From the NCBI GenBank assembly GCA_015680685.1, contig MNCI01030540.1, positions 133,203-197,202 on the forward strand: DNA of 64,000 nucleotides. The letters are read 5' to 3'. The DNA is from Gnetum montanum (lineage: Eukaryota > Streptophyta > Gnetopsida > Gnetales > Gnetaceae). A model generated the notes under the pieces. That model was not told the origin of the DNA. It made no database searches and saw only the letters and a list, made by a program, of their open reading frames with translations. Positions 24,092-35,036 of this stretch are shown here, piece after piece. The first letter of the stretch is position 1. Every line of letters begins with the position of its first letter. The translations under genes were made by a program, and so were the position numbers.

Positions 24092-25774
24092 TAAAACACC
24101 ACAAAATTTTAGGTCTCAGCATCTTGACTACACTTTTGGCTAAGTGTCAAAATGATGGCACTTTGCCCAAATTTTTCTAAGTGTTGAGTGCAATCAGCTC
24201 CAACTACCAGATTTGCAAAATTTTTCTAAGTGTCAAAATGATGGGTCTTCTACAAATTTGGCTAAGTGTCAGAATGATGGCACTTTTCACAAATTTTTCT
24301 AACTACTAAGACCATGCTCTCCATTGAAGTAGAGTGTAGTCAGCTTCAATGGCCAATCTTTTACAATTTTGGCTAAGGGTTCAAACAAGGTCAAAAGCTA
24401 CAAAACGTTTTCAAAGTGTTGTCCTATTCTCCCATTTCTCCTACTATGTTGTAGAACATAGCTAGCATAGCCAACATGGGATACCAGTTTTTCAAAATTT
24501 ATTCTAACTATTAAGTTACACATTTCACATGTAACATGGGGCCAGTGTAGCAAGCTGCAAAAATTTTTCTATGTTGTGCTACGCTTCCATTACCCCAGCT
24601 AGCATAGCCAACACACAAATGGCTAGTCTTGTATAATTTTTCTAAGTGTTGTGCTATGCTCCCATTTCCCTTGCTATGCTCTAGAGCATATTAAGCACCT
24701 CAATGGCTAGTTTTTCCTAAGTATCAAGCTAGAAGCTATCAAGCTAACTCAACACAGAAGAGGCATTTGGCATATTTTCTAACTCCTGAGGCTACCCTTC
24801 CTACTATGCTCCAAAGTGTAGCTAGCATAGCAAAAACAAAGATTGCAATTTTTACCAAATTCTTCTAAGTATCCATGCTATGCCCTGTCCTTAGGGAGTG
24901 TCCTATGTCCTATGAGTAACACAGGGCAAGCATAGTAAGCAAAGTTAGAAAAATTTTTGAATTTTTTCTGGTCACCTCCAAACTTAGAAAATTTTCTAAA
25001 TTTTTCTTATAGTCCCACGTACTGCACTACCACGTGGCACCCGATCCACATTTTGAACTAACCCTAGCCTCATAAATACCCCTATGCCCTAATGTTTTAG
25101 GGATGGGTTGGCTTTCATTTTTCACCAGTTGGTAGTTGGCACTTTCATTTGGCATTTGGCATTTTGACATCTTGGCACTTAGCTTTGTGTGCGAACAAGG
25201 CCCTAAGCACACCACACTAGCAAAAAGGCATAGCTACACTGCATGGTACACTGTGACCTTTTTGTAGCCTTACACCGCATGGTACACCATAACCCCATTG
25301 CAGCCTTGCACCACACAATACACCACAACCCTATTGTAGACCTAAAAAACATCATAAGGTACATCCTAGTGGCCAACCTAGTAGGCACAGTTCATCATAG
25401 CAAGCACTAGACTTCATAGTCTAACACCACCAAGACTGTGACTATGCTCCCACTACACCTGTTAGACACTGTGTACCTTCTAAGATCCTTTTGGAGTTAA
25501 CTACGCTCCCACTTGGGGTGGTGTTCCATTTCTCTCTCCTTTTTCTAGAATATTCTTGCATTTTTCTTATGTCTTTTCACACTTTTTCAAGCATCATCAC
25601 ACTATACTATGTCAGGTAGTAGTCTCCATGAGTTGACACCCTTATTTTAGTCAAAACCCTTGGCTACACTCACCTCCATTTTGTGGCTATGCTCTACACT
25701 TAGCACTATGAAGCACCCCTTTGACACTTATTATTGTTTCATGTCACTTTCCACCAATGTTTTTAGACATTACA
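24092..25774 (+). repeat. 5' LTR of element D
   Basis: Starts TAAAACACCACAAAATTTTA, aligned to the TGAAACACCAC start of C and E. The promoter region has CATAAATACCCC near 25071. A long run of GTACACC / GCATGG words lies at 25230-25390. The end is ACATTACA followed by ATTTCATGGC, the remnant of spacer and PBS. About 200 bp present at the end of the 3' LTR (GGCAAAGTCCCTATTTGAT region) are missing here. Confidence 0.82.
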
Positions 25775-26034
25775 ATTTCATGGCATCCATAATGTCCATC
25801 CAACCCACTTATGTCTAGCCCATCTAGGTCACCATGCCCATCACTTAGCCAACACTTCAACTAAACCCATTTGCTACAATGTTAAACTAGCAATGAACAT
25901 CTGCTACAACGTTAAACTAGCAACAACCATCTTGTACAACATTAAACTGTTAAACTCTGCAATCAACAATCCGATCCTATGATATGCAATTAACATAAGC
26001 CTAATCAATGCAATCATTCGACACATTCCCAAGC
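25775..26034 (+). repeat. D leader with two or three TTAAACTAGCA motif copies
   Basis: TGTTAAACTAGCAATGAACA and close copies at about 25885-25960. The N-terminal gag domain present in B, C and E is missing, so D appears deleted between leader and gag core. Confidence 0.7.
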
Positions 26035-28636
26035 ATGGATCAGGGATTCCAGCTAATCTAAAGTTTGATGAAAGAGATTAACCAACTTAAAGTTGCCTTC
26101 TCCAAAATCATCATGGTGGTGGTCTTCTACTGGGACAACCCCATAAGTCCTACAGTCCCATCCTTGACTCTTCCAACTGGGGTCTAGCTACCTCAACTCA
26201 CCAAGTACAATGGTAAAGGAGATGCTAATGCACACTTGCTCACATTTCAATACGATTTCCTACTTCAAGCATGGACATATGTCATCATGCACATGTTCCC
26301 CATGTCACTCACTGGTAAGGCCTTAGACTAGTATCATCCACCATCCAAGGCCTTAATCTCCTCTTTGGAGGATCTCATAAGCTAATTTTTGACATGCTTC
26401 AAGTACAACCTAAAACCTAAAGTAACTTTTGACCAGATCATGCAAGTCAAGTAGGACCCCCTAAAGCCCATGGCCAAATTCAACCAACAATGGAGCACCA
26501 CCTTGTAAGAAATCCATGAGCTACGATTAGAGACTCACCTATTGCCCATTTTCAAGGGTGTAGTCAATGACTTCATCAAGTTAAAATCATACAACCTAGC
26601 CCCAAATACTCTTAGCCAAGCCTTTTCCCAAACAAAGGGCACAGAAGAGGTAGCCTAAGCTAGTAATGACCTACCCTACATGGCCTACAAAAAGCAACAT
26701 GTGCACAAGAAAAACACAATAGTCGAAATAGTGTCCATAAGAACAAGGGCAACCAACTAGGGCCCAACGACTAAGCATTCCAAGGTCCCAACTCACAAAG
26801 TTGTCAACTTAGGCACCAACTCACCTACATTGGTAGGGATCACCCCAAGGCCCAACTTTGAGTGCAAGGATTTCTCAAAGTATACACAGCTCCTAATGGA
26901 ACCTCCTAAACTATTGGAGCAACTCCTGAAAGCTAGGCAAATCCAATATAAATACGTATCAAAGATCGTCCACCAAAAACATGACAAGTACTACGAAATA
27001 CTGATAAATTCCATGTTAGCAATACCAAACAAGCCCCCAATCCCACAACATTTCAAGCTAGACCAATATTTTCATTACCACTAGATGTCTAGTCACAATA
27101 CAGACAACTATCATGCATAGGATGACCTACAAAGAATGAGAGAACAAGGCCAACTAGTGCTTGATGCAGTGAGTCAATCCAATGTAGATGATGCCCCCTA
27201 TATCATAAACTTCATCAATGTAGGTGGCAAGTCTAAACTGTGCAAAAACCTTGTGTGATCCACATGCCTCCTAACAAGGCAAGGATCCCCTCAATCTCCA
27301 CAAGTAAGAGGCCTCCCTTTGTTATCAAAGTGCCACCTTGAGCACCCACAACATCCTTTGTGGTCAAGGTCCCATAGCAATCATCTGCTAAGATGTTAAA
27401 CTAGCAACCAAACCAATGATCTGCTAAGACGTTAAATTGGCATGATGTAGTAGCAACTGCTAAGAAACCTTTCATCATCAAGGTGCCACAACAAGTTGGC
27501 CCTACAATAACTCATAAATCATTGTTTGTCATAAGGGTGCCATAACATGATGGCCCCTCACCTACTCGAAGCCCAATAGTGGGCAACATCTCAATCCCTC
27601 CTCCTTCAAGGATCAACCCCACTAGCAACCCAGGTAGGCCTACCAAATGACAATGCAAGAAGATGAATGAGCACCTTCCAACCCCCATGGCTAACCAAAG
27701 ACCACAACTAGCAAACAGCAACTAAAAATTAGGGCCCTTGCCCCCAAGCAAGCCAAGAAACCCAAGCCCAAGTCCCCTTTGCAAGAGATCCATCTCTTAA
27801 GCTGCATGGAGGAAGTCAAGGCCAACACAATGACTGATGACAAGGACTTTGTAGCTACACTAACCCAAGTGAAATCAATACTCAAGCAAAAGAACACAAT
27901 GTTGAGCTTGTATGACCTAGTCATGACCTCATCTACTTACCGCCACGTGTTGGCCCAAATGTTGGCCTCCATTCCTATTATGGAGGACATCCCTATAGAT
28001 GAGAACATCATCCATGCAATGATGTTGCCCCTTGCACCATAGGAATCGAGTTCAACATTCCTAGTATTTCATGATGATGTAGTCAAGCTCAACCCTAAAT
28101 GAGGGGAGGTCACTACAAATCCATTTTCCATTAGCATATGTGTTGGGCAGTGCATGCTCCATAGGATGCATGTTGATTATGGTGCAGCAAAAAACATAGT
28201 CATGTACTCTCTCATTAACAAGCTAGGCCTAGTAGATGAAATTTGGCCAACCAAAATCATGTGCCTAAAATCCTTCAACAGATCATGCATAACTATTAGT
28301 AGTATAACCAACTTAGCCTTTGTGGCACAAGAGCAATTCCCCACAAGCACAAATTTCATTATCATAGAGAAGATGCTAGGCTTCAACCTGATCCTAGATA
28401 GGCCTTGGCTAGCTCAACTACAGACCGTCTCCTCTCCCATCCACCAAGAATTCCACCTTCCATATAAAGGTGGCCAAGTTATCATCCATGGTGATAACAC
28501 CTCCTCTTTGGCTATCCACAACATAGACATGGAGCAAGTGTCAAAGGTGGAATTTCTTGGTGGTACACTTGTGCAACCAGAACAATGTCTAAGGCTAACA
28601 CACCTAGATGAGTGGTTGAAGCCAACAACCTCGTAG
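26035..28636 (+). pseudogene. Gag-protease polyprotein of element D, degenerate
   Basis: One frame from 26035 carries the gag core (TKYNGKGDANAHLLTFQYDF, SLTGKALD, SSLEDLIS, FKYNLKPKVTF). It continues into the 26830-27084 stretch ending at the zinc-like block, where the first Cys is now Phe (YFHYH) and GHNT is SHNT. A linker with VPPQAP-type units follows, holding two in-frame copies of the TAGTTTAA-type motif (27388-27445). After a frame change, 27779-28042 and the protease at 28154-28636 continue (VDYGAAKNIVMYSLINKLG, LGFNLILDRPWLAQ). Many stops replace Gln or Trp codons. The frame ends without RT. Confidence 0.87.
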
Positions 28637-30562
28637 AGGATCCTAAGCCTTACTCATGCCCCTAATCCATGCCTGGTTAGAAAGCAAGTATGTGACCAAG
28701 ACTTTCCCTTGGCCAAAAATGTGCTAAGTGCCTACTTACCCCTTGCCTCTACAGGTCATACATTTTTGGTTTTTTCTTTCGTTGCATTTTTTTATGCATT
28801 TACATTTCACATGCTTGCTAGTTTACACACTGATTTTCTTTGTTTATGCATTGCTACTTTTTTTTACACATTCATCAACTTAGCTTAGGCATTGCATTTG
28901 AAAAACATCAAAAACACATAAAAATTAATAAAAAAACATAAAACTACAAAAACATAGGCCCAAAAAGGCCTTAAACTAGCCCACAGCCTGGAATAGCCTA
29001 AAACTATTACTTTTTGCATTTCTTTCCTTTTATTCATGCATTTTAACTCTATTTATGATAGGTTCCACTTGATGTTGTTTTTCTAGTTGATTTTTGTAGG
29101 ATCTTACAAGCACAGAACATGACTACACATGCAACATCACACCTCATACAAGCAAGGTAAGAAATCATCCACCATAATGCAAAAAGCTAGCATAGACAGT
29201 TCACTATGACTATAAACTAGTGTAGCAGTTCGCTATAATTATAAACTAACACAAAACATCTTTGAGCTATGATGTTAAACTAGCATCCACAGCTTGTCCT
29301 TGGGTCATGACATTAAAATGGCACAACAACTCATCTGCTTCAATGTTAAACTAGCACACAACAGTCTACTAGGAATATAAACTAGCACTCCATGGTCTGC
29401 AAAGATCTTAAACTAGGTTTACACACTCACAGAATCATCACCTCCCACCATTCTAGTAATCTTTTAAAGCACCTACCATCGATGTGGCCTTTGAAGCACT
29501 CGCAGCATCATCACACTAGCTTCTTGATCATTTGCAATTAGCATAGCATTTGACGCATTTGCAACATCTTCACATCTAGCACTTGTAGCATCTTCACATC
29601 TAACATTTGCAATTGCATGTCATATTGAGTGGTTTTCTTTTCTCAAAGTTATGTTTATAGGACAAAGCCTCAAAGGTGATTGTGCAAAGATGCATATCAT
29701 CATAGTAGCAAGTCACCACATCACCCCGATGTGCATGATTAGACTAGTTAAGCCACTCAAGAGTGCACATCCCCCTCATCTCATTATAGCCTACACACAT
29801 CCACTCCTTTATCCTAATAGGCTCTCATCCACCACATACTCACGATTGCACATCCCTCTGATGAATACATACTATGATGCATATGGCATTCTCCTCATGT
29901 CAACCTTAGAATCCATGGTAGACATAATGCAATTTGTCCCATGGGGAGCCTCTATGGACTAGTCCAAGCCCAAGTAGATGTAACACAACTCATCCCGAGG
30001 AGAAAACACCTATCCTATAAATGTGATGTAGTTGTATCAAAGAAAATCCCATCTACTCGATGGCCCACACCTTGCAACTAGCATTCAATAGTAAGCTTAA
30101 CCCAATGGAGGTTCACCTCATAAAGAAAGAGCAAAAAATGAAAAAAAGAAGAAGGAAGAATAGAGAAAAGCACATCCCTAAGCAAATTGACAATGTTATA
30201 ACTTTGCAATCGCCCCAACCTTGGATTGACTTTGACTCTCTCATGAACACTCTGACAAGAGGTCAACGTTTCAAGGGTAATCCACTTCATGCCATGATCA
30301 CCATCAGTCATGCTAAATTCACATCTTACATCAGGATACACTATTTGCATTTTATTTCCTCTACTTGCATTTCATCTCCCTAGCACATTTCCTACACACA
30401 TTGCCCCAGCATACCCTTATTCATAGCACTTTTGAACATGGTGGAACGATACCTGATCTAGTACCAAAAAGCGATGTTGGTGCCACATTTGCTATAGTGT
30501 TTTGTGAGTCTTTGTCAACATCTCTCAAGCCACTCCTCTAGACATCAATAAAGAGGGACCAT
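28637..30562 (+). other. 3' internal non-coding region of element D
   Basis: A TTAAACTAGCA motif array lies at about 29195-29420. A module near 29630-29710 (TTTTCTTTTCTCAAAGTTAT, then TTTATAGGACAAAGCCTC) aligns with 45290-45221 (minus) in C and with 32690-32760, and looks like a 3' splice site plus exon start. A purine-rich AATAAAGAGGGACC precedes the 3' LTR. Open frames are short and not conserved. Confidence 0.7.
29195..29420 (+). repeat. TTAAACTAGCA motif array of element D
   Basis: Seven or so degenerate units of 28-40 bp, e.g. ATGTTAAACTAGCATCCACA, in the orientation of the element. Confidence 0.8.
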
Positions 30563-32449
30563 TAAAACACCACAAAATTTTAGGTCTCAACATCTTGACT
30601 AAAAATTTGGCTAAGTGTCAAAATGGTCACACTTCACCCAAATTTTTCTAAATGTTGAGTGTAGTTAGCTCTAACTACCAAATTTGCAAAATTTTTCTAA
30701 GTGTAAAAACAATGGCCCTTTCTATGAATTTGGCTAAGCATTAGAAAAATGGCACTTTTAGCAAATTTGTCTAAGTGTTGAGACTACACTCTTCATTGCA
30801 ATAGAGTGTAGTCAACTTCAACAGCCAATCTTTTACAATTTTGGCTAAGTTTTCAAATAAGGTTAAAAGTAGTAAAAAATTTTCAAAGTGTTGTGCTAAC
30901 TCCCATTGCCTCTACTACGCTCTAGAGCATAGCTAGCATAGGACACCAATTTTGCAAAATTTCTTCTAACTGCTAAGTTACGCATCCCATGTGTAATATG
31001 GGGTGAGTGTAGCAAGTTGTAGAAATTTTTCAAAGTGTTGTGCTACACTCCCATTGCCCCTACTAGTGTAGCCAACATGAGATGCCAGTTTTACAAAATG
31101 TTTTCTTATTGTTGAGTTATGCATCCTGCACGTAACATAGGATGAGTGTAGTATGCTGTAAACATTTTTCTACATGTTGTGTTATGCTCCCATTACCCCT
31201 GCTACACTCTAAAGCATAGCCAACACCTTAGTGGCCAGTTTTTCCTAAGTGCCAAGCCAAAAGCTATCAAGCTAGCTTAACACAGAAGAGGCATTTGGCA
31301 GATTTTCTAACTCCTGAGGCTACCCCTTGTGCTATGAACTAGAGCATAGCTAGTGTAGCAAAAATAAGGACTACAATTTTTACCAAATTATTTTAAGTGT
31401 CCATGCTATGCCCTATCCCCAGTGAGCATCTCATGTCTCGTGCATAACATGGGGTGAGCATAGCAACCAGAGTTAGAAAAATTTTCAAATTTTTTCTAGT
31501 CACTTCTAAACATAGAAAATGTTTTGAATTTTTTTAGTATTCCCACCTACTGTACTACCACATGGCACCCAATCCATATTTTGGGCTAACCCTAGCCCTA
31601 TAAATACCTCTACACTCCAATGTTTTATAGGTGGATTAGCTTCCATTTTTCACTAATTGGTAGTTGGCGCTTTTATTTGACATTTGGCATTTTGGCATCT
31701 TACCACTTAGCTCCATGGGAAAACAAGACCCAGAGCACACCACATCGACAAAGAGGCATAATTGCACTACATGGTACACTATGGCCTGATTGTAGCCTTC
31801 CACTGCATGGTACACCACAATCCCATTGTAGCCCTACACCGCATGGTACATCATAGCCCTATTGTAGCCCTACAGAACACCACAAGGTACACCGTAGCAC
31901 CAACTTGATAGGCATGATTCATCATGGCAAGCTTTAGACTTCATAGCCTGACACCATTGAGACTATGACTATGCTCCGACTACACTTGTTATATACTATG
32001 TACCTTTTGATACCCTTTTGGAGTTAATTACACTCCCACTTAGGATGGTGTTCCATTTCTCTCTCCTATTTCTAGCATCTTCTTGCATTTTTCTTACGTA
32101 TTTTTGCACTTTTTCAAGTGATGTCACACTATACTATGTTGGAGTAGTAGTCTCCATGGGTTGACACCCTCATTTCAATTGAAACCTTTGGCTATGCTCC
32201 CCTCCATTCCATGCCTACACTCTAGACTTAACATCGTGAACACACCACTTTGACACTTCGTACCATTTCACGTCACTTGCATTTGCATTTCGGCTAACCA
32301 TGCCATCCCTTGATTACAACTGGCAAAGTCCCTATTTGATCAACAAGATCATTTAGGGCACTCTACCTCCATTTCTAGTAAGGCCCTTACACAGAGGCAA
32401 GGTTAAGGCTATGTTTCTATTGACCCCTCGATGATTCTAGCCATTGACA
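30563..32449 (+). repeat. 3' LTR of element D
   Basis: Aligned to the 5' LTR from the AAAACACCACAAAATTTTAG start. TATAAATAC lies at 31599-31607. It retains the terminal segment (CCCTATTTGATCAACAAGAT) that also occurs in E at about 34340. It ends CCATTGACA by alignment with the E LTR end. Confidence 0.82.
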
Positions 32450-32884
32450 TTTTTAGTTGTTACAACTTGTAGTAGCCTTGATATTGACAACCATCAATAA
32501 GCGAGCTTGATCTCTATGGTCCACTATGATCCTAAACTAGCACCATAGCCTACCAAGGTCTTAAACCAGCAATGCAACCTACTAGGACCTTCAACTAGTA
32601 ACATGTGACCTTAGGTAGCTAGATTTGCTAAACCATCCTTTGTGGCCTAATGTATCCCATTGTAACAACATGATTTCTTTCTCTGGTCTTTTGGTTCTCT
32701 TAGAGTTGTGTTTACAAGATGAAGCCTAGAGCCATCATAAGGGCATGTAACTCATCACAACAACAAGTCACCACATAAACTAAATGTGCAAGATTTAGTG
32801 AATTTATTCTTGTTTCACATTGTTTCTTTTGAGCCCAACGCCCTTTCATACCTTGAGTAATAATGTTGGCCTATGCTAATGCAT
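32450..32884 (+). mobile_element. Internal 3' scrap of another family member
   Basis: Contains motif units (32515-32625, TCTTAAACCAGCAATGCAAC) and the splice-acceptor-like module at about 32680-32760, the same order as the 3' internal region of D. It sits between the D 3' LTR and the E 5' LTR and has no gag. It could be left from unequal recombination between neighbouring copies. Confidence 0.6.
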
Positions 32885-34493
32885 TGAAACACCACCAAAT
32901 TTGGGCCAGAAAATCTTGATTGTGAATTTGTTTAAGTGCCAACTCAAGTTAAATTTTTTTGTGTGGGAACTACACTCTGACTATTGGGACTATGCTCTAG
33001 AGAATAGTCAACATAGTCAGCACACTAATTGCCAATTTTGCAAATTTTCCTAAGTGTCAAGCCAGAAGCTATCAAGCTTACTTGGCATGGAAGAAATAGT
33101 TTGGCAAGTTTTCTAACTTCTGAGACTACACTCCCTACTATGCTCTAGAGCATAGTTAGCTTAGTCTACACAAGGATATCAATTTTTGCCAGATTTTTCT
33201 AAATGTCAAGGCTACACTCTCACTATTATGACTATGCTCTAGAGCATAGTCAGTACTAGAATGCATTTTTTACAAAATTTTCCCAACTACTGGGACTATG
33301 CTCTAGAGCATAGTTAGCTTAGTCTACACAAGGATATCAATTTTTGCCAGATTTTTCTCAATGTCAAGGCTACACTCTCACTATTATGACTATGATCTAG
33401 AGCATAGTCAGTACTAGAATGCATTTTTTTACAAAATTTTCCCAACTACTGGGACTATGCTCTAGAGCATAGTCAGTACTAGAATGCATTTTTTTACAAA
33501 ATTTTCCCAACTACTGGGACTATGCTCTAGAGCATAGTCAGTACTAGAATGCATTTTTTTACAAAATTTTCCCAACTACTGGGACTATGCTCTAGAGCAT
33601 AGTCATTGTAGTCATGCAAGATTACTTCTAGAAGCCTCCAGAACTTAGCATTGGTCTTTGTCTTAGCTCCAACACACCTTTGGCAAGCAAGATCAGAAAT
33701 TTGCATTTCTTTTGCACCCCCCCATTTTTCCCAAAATTGTACCTATGCTAGACACCACTTGAGAGAATAAATAGTATATTCCCAAAGCGTAGTCTCCAAA
33801 ACTGCACTATTTTGCATTATTTTTAGGTACATTATGGTCTATTCAACACTTGCACATGCACCTTGAGTATCATAGTCATAGTTTGGTAGTCTCACAAGGT
33901 CCATTAAAGCACACTAGTAGAACACCATTTACTTTAGTGAAGAGCATAGTTAGGTGTAGTGTAGTCCTAACTACCCCTTTACCACGTGGCACTCAATCTA
34001 TAATTCATGTAAACACTAACTCTATAAATACCCCAGCACCCTGAGACTATGACTACATTGCCTACTATGCCTATTTGTACAAGACATACCTCCTCACCTT
34101 TCTTTGTAGTTAACTATGCTCCTCCCATTTGGGGTGGTGCTGCTTTCTCTCTCACTTACTTCCTGTGTGTTTTTAGCATTTTCTCTTGCATTCTAGCATT
34201 TACTTGCATTTTTTGCTATTTTCTACACATATTCATACATTTGCACCTTCGCTTTTCACCAGAAACCTTGACTATGCTCACCTCCATTAACAGCGTGGAT
34301 ACTACAAACACCGTGCAAACCCTTAGAATTCATTTTGGCATAGCACTCCATAAGTCCCAATTTGATCGACAAGACCATTCTAGGCACCTCGTCTCCATTT
34401 CCAGCAGGTCCTCATGCGAACTCTAGGTCAAACTATGTATAACACAAACATCTCAGTGTACCGTTCCATCCTTCGATTGTTTTGGTCACTACA
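32885..34493 (+). repeat. 5' LTR of element E
   Basis: Begins TGAAACACCACCAAATTTGG. The TATA box TATAAATA is at 34023-34030. It ends CACTACA before a short ATTTTC spacer and an eroded PBS. Its first half is filled with repeats around the palindrome CTATGCTCTAGAGCATAG. No matching 3' LTR for E was found. Confidence 0.85.
33152..33605 (+). repeat. Tandem palindrome repeats in the E LTR
   Basis: A unit of about 62 bp (palindrome CTATGCTCTAGAGCATAG, then TCAGTACTAGAATGC, T-rich run, CCCAACTACTGGG) repeats in tandem from about 33405 to 33605. Upstream a ~157-bp block (33152-33308) is duplicated almost exactly at 33309-33465. Copies are nearly identical, unlike the rest of the element, so the amplification is recent compared with the insertion. 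Confidence 0.9.
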
Positions 34494-34499
34494 ATTTTC

Positions 34500-34516
34500 T
34501 GAACCTAGAAAGAAGG
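34500..34516 (+). other. Eroded primer-binding site of element E
   Basis: TGAACCTAGAAAGAAGG aligns with TGGCGCTAGAAGGAGGG of element C. Most differences are G-to-A or C-to-A, which would weaken primer pairing. Confidence 0.7.
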
Positions 34517-35036
34517 CCAGTGTCATTTCCTTCTATAGTCTTCCTTGGTTGTTACCTCACATGCTCTCTCCACCACTATTGCTAGCTCTAGGCTAGCATA
34601 GACCTCACATCCTTATGGACCTACCATAGTAGTATTTAGATCTCAAGCCAGTGTAGGAGTTATTTGCATACTCTTGGTGTAGACTAGACCTTGTTGTTGG
34701 TTCCCCTAGAACCCCACTTGACAACACCATAGTGTATACCTTATACTTAGTTAAATTTTGGGTGCTCAAGAGAGCATAGCTAGCTCTCAGCATAGACAGC
34801 ATAGTTGGCCCTAGCATAGTGAGCATAATTCCAAAGTTAGCCATTTTTTTAACAATGTATACTTAGTCATTTTTTATTTTCTTTTTTTGCATTTTTCATA
34901 CTTAGTTGTTTTTTCAATACATTTATACTTAGCCATTTTTTCTGCATTTTTGCACTTAGTTATTTTTCCAGCTAGCAAAGTTAGCCCTTTTTCTACCTTC
35001 TGCAAATAGCAACATTTTCATTTTCCATTTTGCATT
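34517..35036 (+). other. Leader of element E
   Basis: No gene. Includes AGAGCATAGCTAGC words (34760-34830) and about four T-rich units of CTTAGTTATTTTT type (34860-34985). Confidence 0.65.

Larger units (their letters stand above)
24092..32449 (+). mobile_element. Element D: gag-pro LTR retrotransposon without pol
   Basis: 5' LTR 24092-25774, gag-pro 26035-28636, non-coding 3' internal part, PPT about 30549-30560, 3' LTR 30563-32449. The LTRs match over most of their length (compare 25021-25330 with 31551-31870). No RT, RNase H or integrase is seen in the internal 4.8 kb. No target duplication is evident, and both LTR starts have lost the TG end, so boundaries are by alignment with C and E. 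Confidence 0.85.

Noticed and set aside
33152-33605. CRISPR-like array
   Set aside because: Units are direct tandem copies without unique spacers, lie inside a plant LTR, and no cas genes exist.
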